A stretch of DNA of 64,000 nt from positions 2,714,001-2,778,000 of the forward strand of contig JAYKKM010000224.1 of assembly GCA_035772405.1 (NCBI GenBank), written 5' to 3'. Shown here one piece after another: positions 35,201 to 50,200 of the stretch; positions within the stretch are counted from its first letter, which is position 1; every line of letters begins with the position of its first letter. Position numbers and translations under genes: made by a program. The notes under the pieces are model-generated. The model saw nothing but the letters and a program-made list of their open reading frames with translations, ran no database searches and was not told the DNA's origin. The stretch comes from Chrysogorgia sp. JL179-B06. Taxonomy: Eukaryota; Cnidaria; Anthozoa; Scleralcyonacea; Chrysogorgiidae.

Positions 35201-38200
35201 ACATTCCATTACTCACAAATTACAAAACAAGTCCCACTTACAATTGTTGGCGACGCAACTTTGGGTCGCCAATAAGCGCTGGTCAAGAATCAGGATCATC
35301 TCACTATTGATCAATTCCACCTTAAAGGACATTGGTAACATAAATCACAATTTCAAATTTTTGACTTTATGGTTAACAAACGGTCTTACGAAGGTAATTC
35401 AAGAAAGAAAACTACTCTTGTACAAAACAACAGCACTAATTTTGACCAATATCCTGTCACCGCCATCTTGTGTAATACTTTGCCTAATCAACTGAAAAAT
35501 TGGTGACGTCACACCCGGGGTAAACCTGATGAAACTATTCTGTGGGTAGTCGAGTTTCCGCGGAATGCTTTTTAAAATGGTGTGGTTCAATTGAAAAAGG
35601 AAGACATTCACAAAAATCGAGTTTCAAACTTATAAAGACACGAGGATAGCTAGATAAAAATTTCGCTTTTCCTTGGTTGTGACGTCACACGCATATCGAA
35701 AATACATCCAAGATGGCAGACAATGATTCAGGTTAGCAACTTTGCCTGTGTAATTAATACACTTTACGAGCAGTTTTACAACCTCAAACTACTATATTCC
35801 TGCTATTTAAGTTACGTACTTTGGTCAAAAAGTTACTTATTTTTTATTGCTAATGTCCTTTAATTACAAAATTATATTTTGCACCCTTTTTTTGCGAGTG
35901 GCTGAAATTATATTTTTGGACACCCAACCTGTTCAAGTTGCGAAAATTCAGCAATACGGCTTTCTAGCTGGGAATTGAAACTGCTACCTCTGGATCTCTA
36001 GAAGAGCGCTCTATAGCTGACTGAGTTACTTCAAGAATATACTTTAGCGTTTGGTTGTTTTCTATCATTAAAGTACACCTAATCCCGAAAATCATCTTCG
36101 TTTTGTTTGAAGGGGCGATTTTCGTTCTTGAGTTATATGGTCGTTTTGTAATATGAAAATAAGGTACACGTAATGACGTCAATTACGACAATCAACAAAA
36201 GCACTTGAAACTTTACATGTGGTTACCTACCACCAAACGGAAGAACGTCGTCCAAGTTTTATTGTTGTCATAGTAACAGATTAGTTTCCAAACCTCTAAG
36301 TTCCTGTATCGAAAACCTTCGTTTTCTGCCAAGTAGGGTTTGCATCAACTTCATACTTATCGCTTAAGTCATTGTAAATGTGCTCAACCAGTACCAACCC
36401 GAACATATTTAACACTGAAGAGTAAACAAGTAAATACATTTATTACTATGGCGACCATAAAACTTGAACAATGTTCTTCAGTTTGGTGGTCGGTATCCAC
36501 ATGCAAAGTTTCAAGTGATTTTGTTGGTTAATTTCGAAGATACAGTATGTCCGATTTTAAGACTTGCCACTACCTTATTTTCATATTACAAAAAGACCAA
36601 ATAACTCAAGAACGAAAATCGATATTGAAAAACGGTTAGAACCTTCCTTCATCATTTTTAACACCCTTTCAAACAAAACTAAAATAATTTTCGGGGTTAG
36701 GTGCACTTTAACCGAGCTTGCATCATTACCTGTTTTGTGAAAATTCTTCATCGTTCATAAAAGATAAGTTAAGTTGTTCCCACAGCCAAACTTAACCAAT
36801 TATACAGTACTTTTTTACTTTACAAAACGAGTCAACCTACATGTACAATCATTGACAAAAATAGTTGGCACGACACTGCGGAGTCGTTTTGAAGTGCTCT
36901 ATTGCATGAACATTTTACTTTATACCCTGTTCCCCCCCCCACCCCCCGTCTCAACGTTGGTCCCATTACGATGATAGAGTGTCGAAGGGTATCACAACAC
37001 CATTAGCACATGATTTAGGTCCTATACAACATTGAAATGGGAGGAAGGGGGGTCCGTAGTTGGTACACCTGTAATGCGTGCCAACAATTTTGTCAACGAT
37101 TGTAGCTCCTGTAAACAGCTCCTAAATACATGGTTGTACATGTACAATGTATGTTATTTTGTCTTGCTAGATGATGATGGGTACAATCACTGGCAGGAAT
37201 TGCTTAAATTTCTACATGAATGCTCCAACTCTCAAGATCGAGGATTGCGGGAAGGATCTCTCCGTATACTATTGTAAGATATTCTATAAGATATTCTATT
37301 GTAAGATATTCTTAAAGGGACACTCCGGCCCAAATACAAATGCAGTTCATATGAAAGATCTTACTGACTTTAGTTTATTTCCAAAGTTTCAGCATTCCTA
37401 TCAATTTAGTTGAGAAGATATTGCTAGTTGAAGTTGAAAATTTGTGGATTTTGACGCCATATTGGTTTTGAAAATATGACGTCATTGAGTGATGCTTTAT
37501 CGTCAGTGGAGTTGTTTTGATGGCGATCACATAGTGATAGTTATTGTGAATGGTCTTTGGACGAAAATTAGTCGAAATAAACTATTTAGTTCATCATGCA
37601 GGAAAGTAGAGGAGCTTCTTAGGCATAATACGAGATCACGTCACTCAGTGACGTCATATTTGAGAAACAAAATGGCGTCGAAATTGGACAAACTCTCCAA
37701 CTTCAACTAGCCACATCTTCTTAACTAAATTGATAGGAATGCTGAAACTTTGGAAATAATCTAAAGTCTGTAAGATCTTTCATATGAACTGCATTTGTAT
37801 TTGGGCCGGAGTGTCCCTTTAACCAGCTGTTGTGGTCTAGTAGTTACCACACATGTCTATGAGTTGGGAGTCACAGGTTCATATCCTGGTCGGACCACCA
37901 CTCAGGGTCTTAAAATAATTGAGGAGAAAGTGCTGCCTTTGCAATAATAGCAGCAAATGGTGAGACTTTTGGGTGTTCTCGGATAACGACCTTAAATCGT
38001 TGGCCCTCGGAACCCCTATCAATAGCGTAGAGCTGGCTGCTATTAATAGCTCAAAAAGCGGACAAACAAACCAAATTTGACTCTCAAATGATTGCAAATG
38101 AGCTATTTTCTTTTGTTATGGCCGCAAGAATTATGGGTAAAAGCGGACAAACATCGATGCCGACGTCATCTCGACGGAGCGCTATTGGGCTTATGGCCTG

Positions 38201-41200
38201 TTGGGATATTCCGTTCACCTAAAAGAGTGATAAATATAATAAACTAAACTATAAGTGCAATGAAGTATCCGCGTTACTGTAAAGTAAGGGTTCTAGCGTA
38301 TTCTGTTGCTAGACAACCGGTTGCTAAGGACAGGTAATTTACAGTAGCATCCAACTTATTTCGTGAATGGACAATAGATGTAGGCCCTGTCCATATGATA
38401 CTAATCTGTTTTTCAACACTAAACGGCATTTTCGGTCATCGAAAACGGAAATTTTTGGAAATGTTTTGAAAACGCCATTTTCCTGTTATGATGAAAATTT
38501 CAAAAACATGATCGCCACTATAATCATGTGCATGCTCAATCAGATATTTAGCATTTTTCAGGGTCGAAATTTAGATTTTTACCATTATACAGACGGAATA
38601 GTAAATTTTGAAATCTACTATTTCGTCTGAAGATCCACTATTTCTTATTGCACCCGCAAGATTAGTAAACAAACATAAAACATTTCTGTGGTTAACGAGG
38701 GCTTTATTTATACTGTTACACGACGGTAGGAATTTGTGTTCTATTTAAATATCAATAAGTACATAGGAACGCAATGTCTAAACAAAGACTGCACGAGTTC
38801 AGTTGAAAGAACGAGGCTACGCAATTTTAAGTACAGTACGTATGTTCGATTATACGGTATATTTGTCGTTTTTATTCCTTCAGTTACTTAGACAAAAAAT
38901 CCGATATACCGGTATTTACCTGAATTTAGATGGCGATATATCGGCAATCGTAATTCGTAATACTGATCCTCTCTATTGGAAAAAACGGTTTATTTCATAA
39001 CATCAAAACTAATCTCGTACTGATATAATTCGTACGATATATTTTTCTACTTAACGGAATACCAAAAGCTCATGAAGTTTACTGGTCCATTGTGCGTTTT
39101 ACTATATATCCCTGATTTTGAATAATTTTTGAATCGTTTTTGCCTTTTCGTGTGGGCAGAGAAAACGATTTGAAATCAATATAGTGTGGACGCAACGTTT
39201 TCAAAATGAAAAGGTTTTTCATAAAATGAAGAAAAAGAAGTTAGGTGTGACGTTTTTTATGTGTGGAATACTGTGTATATGTAGTAGGCAAAGATATTTT
39301 GTCTGCTGAGATAACGACATACAGTAACATTGACATAATGGAGAAACAGAAAAACACTCGATAATTATGCTTGGAGAAAATGAATTTACTGTATTGATTT
39401 TTAGGTCATTTCCTGGAATATTTGGAAATCAACAAGACCACTACCTTCAAGTTATTAAAGGAATGCTGTGGCAATGTTTACAGGATCAATGTAGTCCTCA
39501 GGTAACAAAAACGTATTTGAGACTTACTTTTTACTGCATTATTTTTAATATTTTAAATACATGTACATACAGTATGTGAGAGTAAACAAGACGCCCGGTA
39601 GGCGTTAACTTGGGCTACTATTAAAATGCGTGTTGTCAGAAGTTTGCAGTGAAGCAGTATTTTGCTATGCGATATTTTAACATAAACTAGAAATACGAAT
39701 TCGCAATAATCCCCTCGCCCGCCTTTTCTACCCCCCCCCCCCCTGGGAATTTCCCATCCATGGTGCCCAGACCTCGCACGCCGTGGCCGTGTATTTGTGT
39801 TTTGCAACAATTCACAATTTGCAAAAGCCCGTTTCGTCGAAGAAATGTTTGAACGTTATCTCGGCCAATATTTAACCAATTTAAACTCTGAAAACAGTTT
39901 TGGAATTAGCGAGTCAACATACATAACATACGTGTTTACTATATTACGAGAACGTGAGTACCCTTCGTAAAAACGGTTTATGTACTTAGAAATTATTCGG
40001 CTATATTATAAGCTGGTCACTACGTCGTATATTTGAACGTTATCTCGATCAATATTTAACCGTTTTCAATTCTGAAAACAGATTTGGAATTAGCGAGTCA
40101 AAATACATAACATACGTGTCTACTTACTATATTACGAGAACGTGAAAACCCTTCGTAAAAACGGTTTATGTACTTAGAAATTAGTCGGCTATAAGGCAAG
40201 CTGGTCACTTCATCGTATATTATTTTGAACGTTATCTCGATCAATATATAACCGTTTTCAATTCTGAAAACAGATTTGGAATTAGCGAGTCAAAATACAT
40301 AACATACGTGTCTACTATATTACGAGAACGTGAAACCCCTTCGTAAAAACGGTTTATGTACTTAGAAATTAGTCGGCTATATTAAAGCTGGTCACTTCGT
40401 CGTATATTATTTTGAACGTTATCTCGATCAATATATAACCGTTTTCAATTCTGAAAACAGATTTGGAATTAGCGAGTCAAAATACATATTCGGATTCGTA
40501 TTTTTTTCCTCAAAAAACTATGTCTCTTTTTGAAAAAAAATTATTTGAATCGTTTCAATTTTTGCATTCGCAACATGTGACGGTTTCAATTTCAATATTA
40601 ATTCAAATGATGAGTATCTAGTTACCAGGACCAAATTTTCTGATGTCGCGCGGACGCTGTTGATGCATGTAAATATATAAATAAACTCGATTCTACTTTG
40701 CCCACGGCTTGCCAAGCATCCCGTGATAAGGGACTAAACGCCGGTCGATATTAGCACCCTCAGGCCTTCGCCGAGGGGACAACAGAACTTGGCATTCATT
40801 GTAAATTCATTGAGATCGCGGACCAACCCGTTTCGAAATTGTTCGTCATCTTTTAGTGTAGGTCTACCGCGATCGGTGTGTGCAATTGTAAGCACTGTGA
40901 GCGTATGTAAAACCACGATACTTGCCAGCGACAATAGTATTACTGACCAATAACTATGTCTGTGAATGTGTTAACTTGTCCAAGAAAGAACACTTGACTT
41001 CGAAGAGCTTGATTAAACGATCAGGGAAGCGAAGAAAGAAAACGCGTGAAGAGTCGAGTCGCGACCAGACAAAACAGAGCCGAAACCTATAGACTCGTGC
41101 TACCACACGTAGCCCGAGTAATAAAGGTAAAACGCAAACCTAAAATGTCGTCTTGACACTTGATATTCAAGTTCAAAACAAGACAATAATTGGTCGTTAA

Positions 41201-44200
41201 TCACATTTGATAAATTACATATCAAATTTACAATATGGAAATAAGAATAATATATATGGTTATAAAAGTGATATACATGCCGTTTATAAATTAATCTACC
41301 AACGTCAATCTACAATTAAATTATATTTAAAAATCAGTCTGTTAAAATAGCTATACCTTTAAAACGCTCTGTATACAGAGTTCTTTTTATGCAAACGCCT
41401 TGATGATTCCTTAAAGTGTCTATGAAGTGAAAAAATCGCTAGCATTTGTTTTGCTCTAACGAACAAAGTAGCACGGCAGGATCGTTCACTGAAAATTTCA
41501 AGTGAATCTGCTGCATAGTCTTCGAGCTATCAACTCTCAAAGTTTGTCCATTGGCATAGTTTAACGTTACAAAATAGGGAAAGACTGGGATTGAATATAT
41601 GTTGTATATGTATTGAGTATATGTAAGTATGCAGGTGGATCATTAATGTTACAATCCATTGTTCTTATGTATAGTAAGTACACCTGCATACGTCACAAGA
41701 CAATGAACCGCGCATTTCAGATTTCACCAAAAACATTTAGCCATGCCAAACTTTGAGAGTTGATAGCTCGAAGACTATGCAGCAGATTTACTTGAAATTT
41801 TCAGTGTACACTCCTGCCGTGCTGTACTTTGACCGCTAAAGCAAAAAAAAAGCTAGCGAATTTTTCACTTCATAGACACTTTAAAGGGACACCCCATCCC
41901 AAAAACAAGTGTTGCTTAAATGACAGTTCCTTGTCGCCTCACATGAGAATGGGTATTAGTTTTCTTCTTATCTTTTTAGTTTTAGAGAAATTTGGCTTTG
42001 TTGATCGTATTTTTGTAAATTGGAGGCCGCCATTTTTGTTGTGATTGCGCGCGAATTCTGTCGCTCCCATTAATGTTTGACGTCATTGAGTGATAGAAAC
42101 ACTTTGAATAGAAATCGTGCACAATAGTGTGAATAGAAATCCTGCACAATAAGACCACATTATTGTCATGCTATTGTGAATGGTTTCTTTGTGTAGTGTT
42201 TCTATCACTCAATGGCGTCAAAAATTGCGACCGCATTTGCCCGCAATCAGAACAAAAATGGCGGCCTTCAATTTACAAAAATACGATAAACAAAGTCAAA
42301 TTTCTCTAAAACTAAAACGATTAGAAGAAAACTAATACCCATTCTCATATAAGGCGACAAAGAACTTTCATTTAAGCAACACTTGTTTTGGGGATGGAGT
42401 GTCCCTTTAACAACTGGCAACATTTGTTTTAGGTCAAGACAAAATATATGGCTTTATATATTATGGTTTATTTCTTCAAATTGTCGGCTGGTCATGGTAT
42501 CTGAGAATAAGAACCTACATTTTCCCAAATCAACATGCGTTAGGTTCTTATTAAATTGATATATCCAGTGAAAGATAAGGCTATTAAGGTTGTTTGGTTG
42601 TAAATTTTAAATATATTGATTTTTATTGTAATTGATAGATTTTGCATACATACAGTATACTATTAGCACTATTCAGGTTATGTCAATTGCCCCCTTGGCC
42701 CCTCGTAGCATATTGCGAGGGAGAGCGATATTGTAGGATTCCAGTAATAAATCAGCGTGCGTTATTTTGCATATACGGATATGGAAATGAGGTACCGGTA
42801 TAAGCCGCATAATACCTGTAAATCTTGATATTCTGTGCATTTCTCTCTTAGGTTAGGTTTATGGCAGCTCGGGCCGCTGTCGCCTTTCTTGTTGACCAAG
42901 TAGTTGAACTTCATCAAAACCAGTTTGCAGATGTTGTACCTGGAATATTACAGGTGGGTTAAACATATCAAAATTAGGGCCATGATAAGCAAATCAAATA
43001 GCTTACTTATTTGATCTTTAGGATATCCATAAAATTTACAAACTCGTAATATATACAAGCGACTGCTAGCTTTGGTTAATAAGCTATCAATTTGAAGGTC
43101 CCAGTTACAGGGATTTTCATGAAATGTTATACCCAAAAGTTTTAACTGGCTTTTACCTCCAATTGTAGGAATAAGGGGTGGTAATGGTTTGGTAGTTCTA
43201 CCTCGCACCACCATCTCCCATGTCTTCGTCAGGTTCAGCGACATACGATTACTCAGTGCCCAACTCTCAATGTTATTGAGAGTTGGAGAAATGAAATATG
43301 GAGAAATGAAACTTTTCTTGTAGTTCCAGTGATTATTTATGAATGAAAAGTTTTAAAACTCAACATATTTCTGCAATTGAGAAAATGTCCTCAAATAAGG
43401 GTTTGATTTTTGGTTAGGGTTAGTTTTAAACAGGGAATATTTTAAGGAATTTTTATCACTGCACAAAGAGCTGAAAAAGGCATAAAATCTAACTTCAGTA
43501 GCACGTTAAAGTGCACCTGACATCAAAATTTTTTATTGTCTTATTTGGAAGAACCTTTAAAATGATAAAGTAACTTATTTTGAAGATTTTCGTTTCTTCG
43601 CTTTCTTTTTGAGATATATCAGTTTGTTTGATATGCAAATGTCCGGAATTTACGTCACACATGCATAATGACTTATTGGAGAAATGTGTGTATCTCTTTC
43701 ATTCTCGAACGAAATCATTTAAAATTGAGAGGATTGGTGTTGTGGGAGAAACACGCACACGTGTTATTCACACTTTAGTGTTTTTATTTGATGAACGCAA
43801 AGATATATAACATTCTCTAATAACTCATTATGCACGTGTGACGTAAATTCCGGACATTTGCATAGCAAACAAACTGATATATCTCAAAAAGAAAGCGAAG
43901 AAACGAAAATCTTCAAAATAAGTTACTTTATCATTTTAAAAGTTCTTCCAAATAAGACAATAAAAATTTTTGATGTCAGGTGCACTTTAAGCAGCGATGG
44001 AGCACTGAGTAGCTAGCTCGGTAATCAACTAGTCGCACTGTCATAGTATACATAAGCATGAGCCCTCCTGTTCCCAATTTTTAATGAGTTAATCCCTTTC
44101 GCACAGCATACATTCGCATTTTCAAAATAACAATGGTCAAACAGTAGCACACGGGCACAGAGCCACAAATGCATCGACCTGAGAGAAGCCTCAAGCATGT

Positions 44201-47200
44201 TATATGGGGTTGGCATCGTTGGGTAGCCCGGCTAAATAGTGAGAACACTAGCGTTTTGTTTATTATGGCGGTAGGGCCTGCTATAGTAGATATACTCATG
44301 TACAGGTATCTTGAAAGTTGAAATGCCAGAAATGGTAGAAAATAGTTTTCTGGTCTGTAAGGGCATAAGGCTGTTAGTTTACGGTACGCTTAACGTTATC
44401 AGAAGATAATGGACCATGATCCATTAACTTATCGTCTTATTTGTGTATTTGCTAATTTAAATTTTGATATTTATTCCAACGAATGTAGTATGTACTGTGT
44501 CTTTGAACATAATTTCTGATGCAATCCTTTCACGAATAACACCCATTCTTAAATATTAAAAGGACAATGTACCACTGCACAAAATTGCGTTTATCACTGC
44601 ACAAATCTCATTTATCACTGCACAAATTGGTTATCACTGCACGTTAAAATAATCCCTGGTTTTAAACATTTTATACGATGCCTCGTACTAAGTTTAACCT
44701 TGAAGCAGTTTCCCAGCAAAAACCGTATCAAAACACAGTACAGTTTAGACCAGCTGTTGTGGTCTAGTGGTTACCAAACATGTCTATGAGCTGGGAGACA
44801 CAGGTTCAAATCCTGGGTCGGACCTCCACTCAGGGTCTTAAAAATAATTGAGAAGAAAGTGCTGCCTTTGCAATAATACCAGCAAATGGTAAGAATTTTC
44901 CGGTCTTCTCGGATAACGACCTTAAATCGTCGGCCCTCGGAACACCTATCAATTGGGCTTTTAGCCTGTTGGGGTATTCCGTTCACCTAATAGGGTGATA
45001 AGTCTAATAAACTAAACTAAACTACAGTCAAACGTGTATTCATTTGAGGATGTCCCGCCGTGTGAAGAGGAACCACGATGTTTTAAAAGTATCGACAAAG
45101 TGTAAACCTTTTATGCGAAGAGCGATAATAAAAACTGCTGATACAGATTTAGCCATAACCGAGTGCTTTTTGAACATTTGCCGTGAAACGATTAAAATTA
45201 GTCCAAAAACGTATAAAAAGCTTACACCGTACTCAGATCACATTGAGGCTGTCGCTGATAAGAGAAACCCGATCACGAAAAGGAGAGTTATTTTACAAAA
45301 AGGAGACATATTCTTGCCTTTAGTGATCAACACAAAGCTGGACAACTGTAATTCATCACCGATGCAAGACTGACAATTTTGCGTCTTTAGGACATTTTAA
45401 TTATTTTTGAATTTACTATAAGGCAATAATAACTGTAATATTTATTAAAAATATAACATAAAAGTATAAAAAACATATCTTAATAATAATAATAATAATG
45501 ATGATAATCTTTAATAGCATAGATATTATACATATCAGATGTTCTCTGCGGTTGGGCATGGGACCTAACTTAAGGTAGCTTAAACCTTAACATGTTCTTG
45601 ACAATAACTGTACTACCTTCTGTAGATTAGAATGTCTAGTTTATTAAAGATCGACAGTAACCTTGTTCTGCCATCTGTGCTTGCTCATTGCTTTCTCAGT
45701 GATTAGAGCGTCCAGTTAGTAATCAGATGGTTGCATGTTCCATTCCCCGTCCGGGACTAAGGATTTTTCCTCAGTATATTAACATCCTGCTTTCTGATTG
45801 GCTAACGAGCGGTTCGGAATTTTCGAGGACCTCGCAGGCTAAAACCACCCGAAAAAGGCAAACCTTTAGTGAAAATATAAACAAACAATGCAAAAAATAA
45901 ATAAGTTATTTACCAAACATAGTCGATCTGTACTTGGAAAATGTTATCTTCATTGAAAATATACTGAGCCATAAAATGTGCTGGAACATCATTATTGTTT
46001 TTCTTTAAAGTGCCCATAACCTCAAAATGTTTTATTGTCTTGTTTGGAAGAACTTTTAAAATGATAAAGTAACTTCTTTTGAAGATTTTCGTTTCTTTGC
46101 TTTCTTTTTGAGATATATCAGTTTGTTTGATATGCAAATGTCTGGAATTTCGTCACACATGCATAATGACTTATTGGAGAAATCTGTATATCTCTTTCAT
46201 TCTCGAACGAAATCCTTTAAAATCAAGAAGTTTGGTGTTGTGGGAGAAACGCACACACGTGTTATTCACACTTTAGTGTTTTTATTTCATGAACGCAAAT
46301 ATATATAACATTCTCTGATAACTCATTATGCATGTTGACGAAATTCCAGATATTTGCATATCAAACAAACTGATATATCTCAAAAAGAAAGCGAAGAAGT
46401 GAAAATCTTCAAAAAAAGTTACTTTATCATTTTAAAAGTTCTTCTAAATAAGACAATTAAAAATGTTGAGGTTAGGGGCACTTTAATAGTTTTCAATCAT
46501 CTAAAAGCACGGCAAATAAATGGCTAACTGATGTAAAATGAAGTGAAACATAGTAGTGACGCGAAGTAAGGTAAACGGCAGCTTCTGAAGAAGTTGAAGA
46601 CGAAAACAGCGTTCGAAACAGAGAAGAAAATTAACCAAAAGCCATATAATAAATACTTTATTAACCTCGTTTGCTCTGCCTGTACTGTTCGGTTTTATCA
46701 CACAAACCTCGCTGCTTCGTTGCTTGGTCTGTATACGAAAACCCCAGGCAAATGCTTTCCCTTACAGACCGCACATTCGCTTAATAAGTCTTTAGTACAG
46801 GAACAACTAAATAACGAATTAAAGTAGAATGTCTAGTTTACCATGTGTGATAATTTTTATGTAGGCCGTGAAAGACAGTTTGCTAGAACAGGATGACAAT
46901 GTACTCAAGAGTTTCATTGATTTGGCTGAGAAGGCTCCGAAGGTTTTAAGACTAAATTTAGACATCGTCTTAAATCTCATTCTTCAGGTAACGTTAGACT
47001 TGTAGGAATACACTGTAGAAACAGATTGGTTAAAACAACCAATTAAATTCGGTTGTCTCAGATTCATCAATTGACTATTTTTTACGGCTTGAAACAGCCA
47101 GATTGTAACAACCAAATTACGGTAATTTTAATCAAAATATTTGGTTATTTTAAAGGACATTGGCAACAAAAATTAAGTTTGTCTAATATGAAAGAACTCG

Positions 47201-50200
47201 TAAAATGATAGAGTAACACATTTTACAACATTTCCGTATTTTACTTCGTTTTTGAAATATTTCAGTTTGTTTGATATGTAAATGAGATGGTCTCTGACGT
47301 CAGGTGCAGGGTAGAGAAGTTTCACATATTAGAATATTAGTTCCATCTTCAAGTTTGTTTCACAAATTTACTTGAAAATGTGCGTATAATAACTCCTCAT
47401 GATAATGAACGTTGTAAACTTAGCAATCACTGAGATATAAGACCTTTTTTAATGTGTGAAAATTCCCTACCCAACACCTGACGTCAGAGACCATCTCATT
47501 TACATATCAAACAAACTGAAATATTTCAAAAACGAAGTAAAATATGGGAAAGTTGTAAAATATGTTACTCTATCATTTTACGAGTTCTTTCATATTAGAC
47601 AAACTTAATTTTTGTTGCCAATGTCCTTTAACCATTCAAATTGGTTGTGAATCTGAGACGACCTATAAAACTGGTTGCTTGTGTACTGCTCTTTTGTTTA
47701 GCTCGTGTTAAAATGAACGTATAGGCATGTGTTCAAGTATACGGGTGCCGTTGTCTGTTCAGTTTGTTCAGCCAACATAGTGTAGTGCATGGTTACAACA
47801 TTTGTCCATCAGCCAGGAGATCCAGATTCAAATACTGGATTAGACCCCAATTCAGGGCATTCAAATAATTGAGGAGAAAGTGCTGCCTTTTCCATAACAT
47901 CAGTAAATGGTAAGATGTTTGCGTCTTCTCGAATAACGACGTTAAATCGTAGGTCCTCGGAGCCTTAGTAATTCGACATTCCAGTCTCAGGATTCACCTC
48001 AAGAGTGATAAACTAATAGTCGAGTATTAAAACATGAGGCTCTGGCTGGGATGAAAAAAGCAACCTTATCCTTCGTTATAAACTTTAAAGTGCTTATCTC
48101 ACGTTTGGGGATTTTACATATCCGTAATATGAGTCTTCCTGAGCAAAATCATAATATATATTGTCAGCCGAAAATTTCATCTTCATGGAGTTTTTTTGCT
48201 GTCAAAGTTACCGGATGTGATGTCACAAGAGGCATTCCAAACCAGTTTTCTTCTTGCCACAAAAATGCCTCTTGAGACATCACATCCGATAACTTTAACA
48301 GCGAAAAACTCCATGAAGATGACATTTTCGGCTGACAATATATATTATGATTTTGCTCAGGATGACCCAAATATTATACGAATATGTAAAATCCTCAAAC
48401 GTGAGATAAGCATTTTAAATAAATTATACTGATACTGAAAAGTTATAGATGTACAGATGACGTCACAATGTTGTCGAGTTGGTCACTGATGTTCTTACCA
48501 CGTTGTGACGTCATCTCTATAGCCATAGGGAGCTTTATCAAACACGACGGCAAACCTGGAGGATGGCGTCCTTCAAACGACAAAAATCTTCATGCAAACA
48601 ATGAGAACGAATTTTTTGTAGTCTTAAGGGTAATTATTTTGTACATCACCTCCTCCGCAGGCAACTCTGTGGCTTCTTAGTTGTGTGGGCAATGTTTTGT
48701 TCCGAGTTAAATAGCTTCCAAGGCTGTACGAGCAATGTTTTGGCTGGGATTTCAGGGATTTGTGAAGGGATTGCCATTTAATTCCCCAAGGGGCCATCAA
48801 GCATTTTCTCTTGCATTTCTGGTGTAGCAGTGATGCAATAAAATAATAATTTCATTAATTTAATGCATATTTACAGACAGTATCAAATGCTGAGCTTGAT
48901 AGCAATACAAGACAGCTGGCTTTGGAATGTATTGTCACCTTGTCCGAGTCAGGTAATGTACAACACTAGCCTTTGTACAACATTTCTCATCTTGGTTTAT
49001 GAAACAAATGATTAGTCATTAGTGGGAGAAATGGACGGCACCGAAAAAGATATTGTGTAAGGGACAGTTGGAATGAAACAGGAAACAGGTGGAGAAGCTG
49101 GGTAGAAGTAACGGTTGCATTCGTGTAGTTATACAATATTGTTGAGTTCGACAGATTAAAAACTGAAGTCAACCCACTGGCCAAAAATGACTGAGAAAAC
49201 GTTATCCTTTCCACGGTTGTCCGATTTCGCCCCACTCCCTTCCACGATATGAAATCCGGCAATGGCAGCTGTTTTTCTTTTATTTTACCACAACGCATTG
49301 CGAACTTTAATTTATAGCTGTCACGAGCACTTATATTAACTAGGTATCAGGGTTAGTATTAGTCTACAATTAGATTATGAGATCGAAATTTAAAATGTGA
49401 AAACTATTGTGTTAACTAAGATGTGATAACTAAGAGTAGTATAATTTCTGAGCTTAAACGAGTTCTGATTGGCTGACTGGCCAGTAAATCTGAGACGATA
49501 GTCACCGCGTAGTGCGGTGACCATCACTTCACTAGAAATCATACTTGAAAAAGTATTTTTTGTAACCAGACTATATTTATTCGTTCCAGTCCTGCTCGGA
49601 ATCAGCATTTTGATGTATGGTTTCTAAAACATGACGAATTTTTTTTCAAAATGGCGACTATATTATTATAACTAAAGGTACGTTTACACACTACGATTAA
49701 TCGGCCCGATTTCTGGTTTAAATGCATGTTAAGTAATGAGAGACAAGGAAGACGCCAGACAAATGAGCCCACGGGACACTCCGCTGACTGTTTCTCCACT
49801 TAACATCCAGCTAAACCAGAAATCGGCCCGATTAATCGTAGTGTGTAAACGTACCTTAAAAAATCGTCGAAAAGGCTCAAAAACTTAGCATAAAGATATT
49901 GTATATATCAGATTTCTCTCAAGATAGAACTGTCTAAGGGTAAGGAAGTTGTTTATCTTATAATTATTTGTATTTTTACGTCCGTTTTGATCGTTAGTGT
50001 GTTTTTGAAAGCTGTCAAGCGTGAAGAAAACATCGAGCATAACACAGTTCAAACTGTTTGTTTAAAACTTCTCAATTGAATATTCAGTTCAAGCCTGAAA
50101 TTATACTAAAACAATTAGTCACCTCAGTCTCGGTGATTATCATTATATTTACCTCGCCGCGAAATATTTATTCAGCGATAGTCACCTCGACTTCGGTGAC

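Noticed and set aside
43628..43810. 60-codon frame that recurs at 46108-46308
   Set aside because: The conservation is that of MITE arm DNA (family M6), not of a protein.
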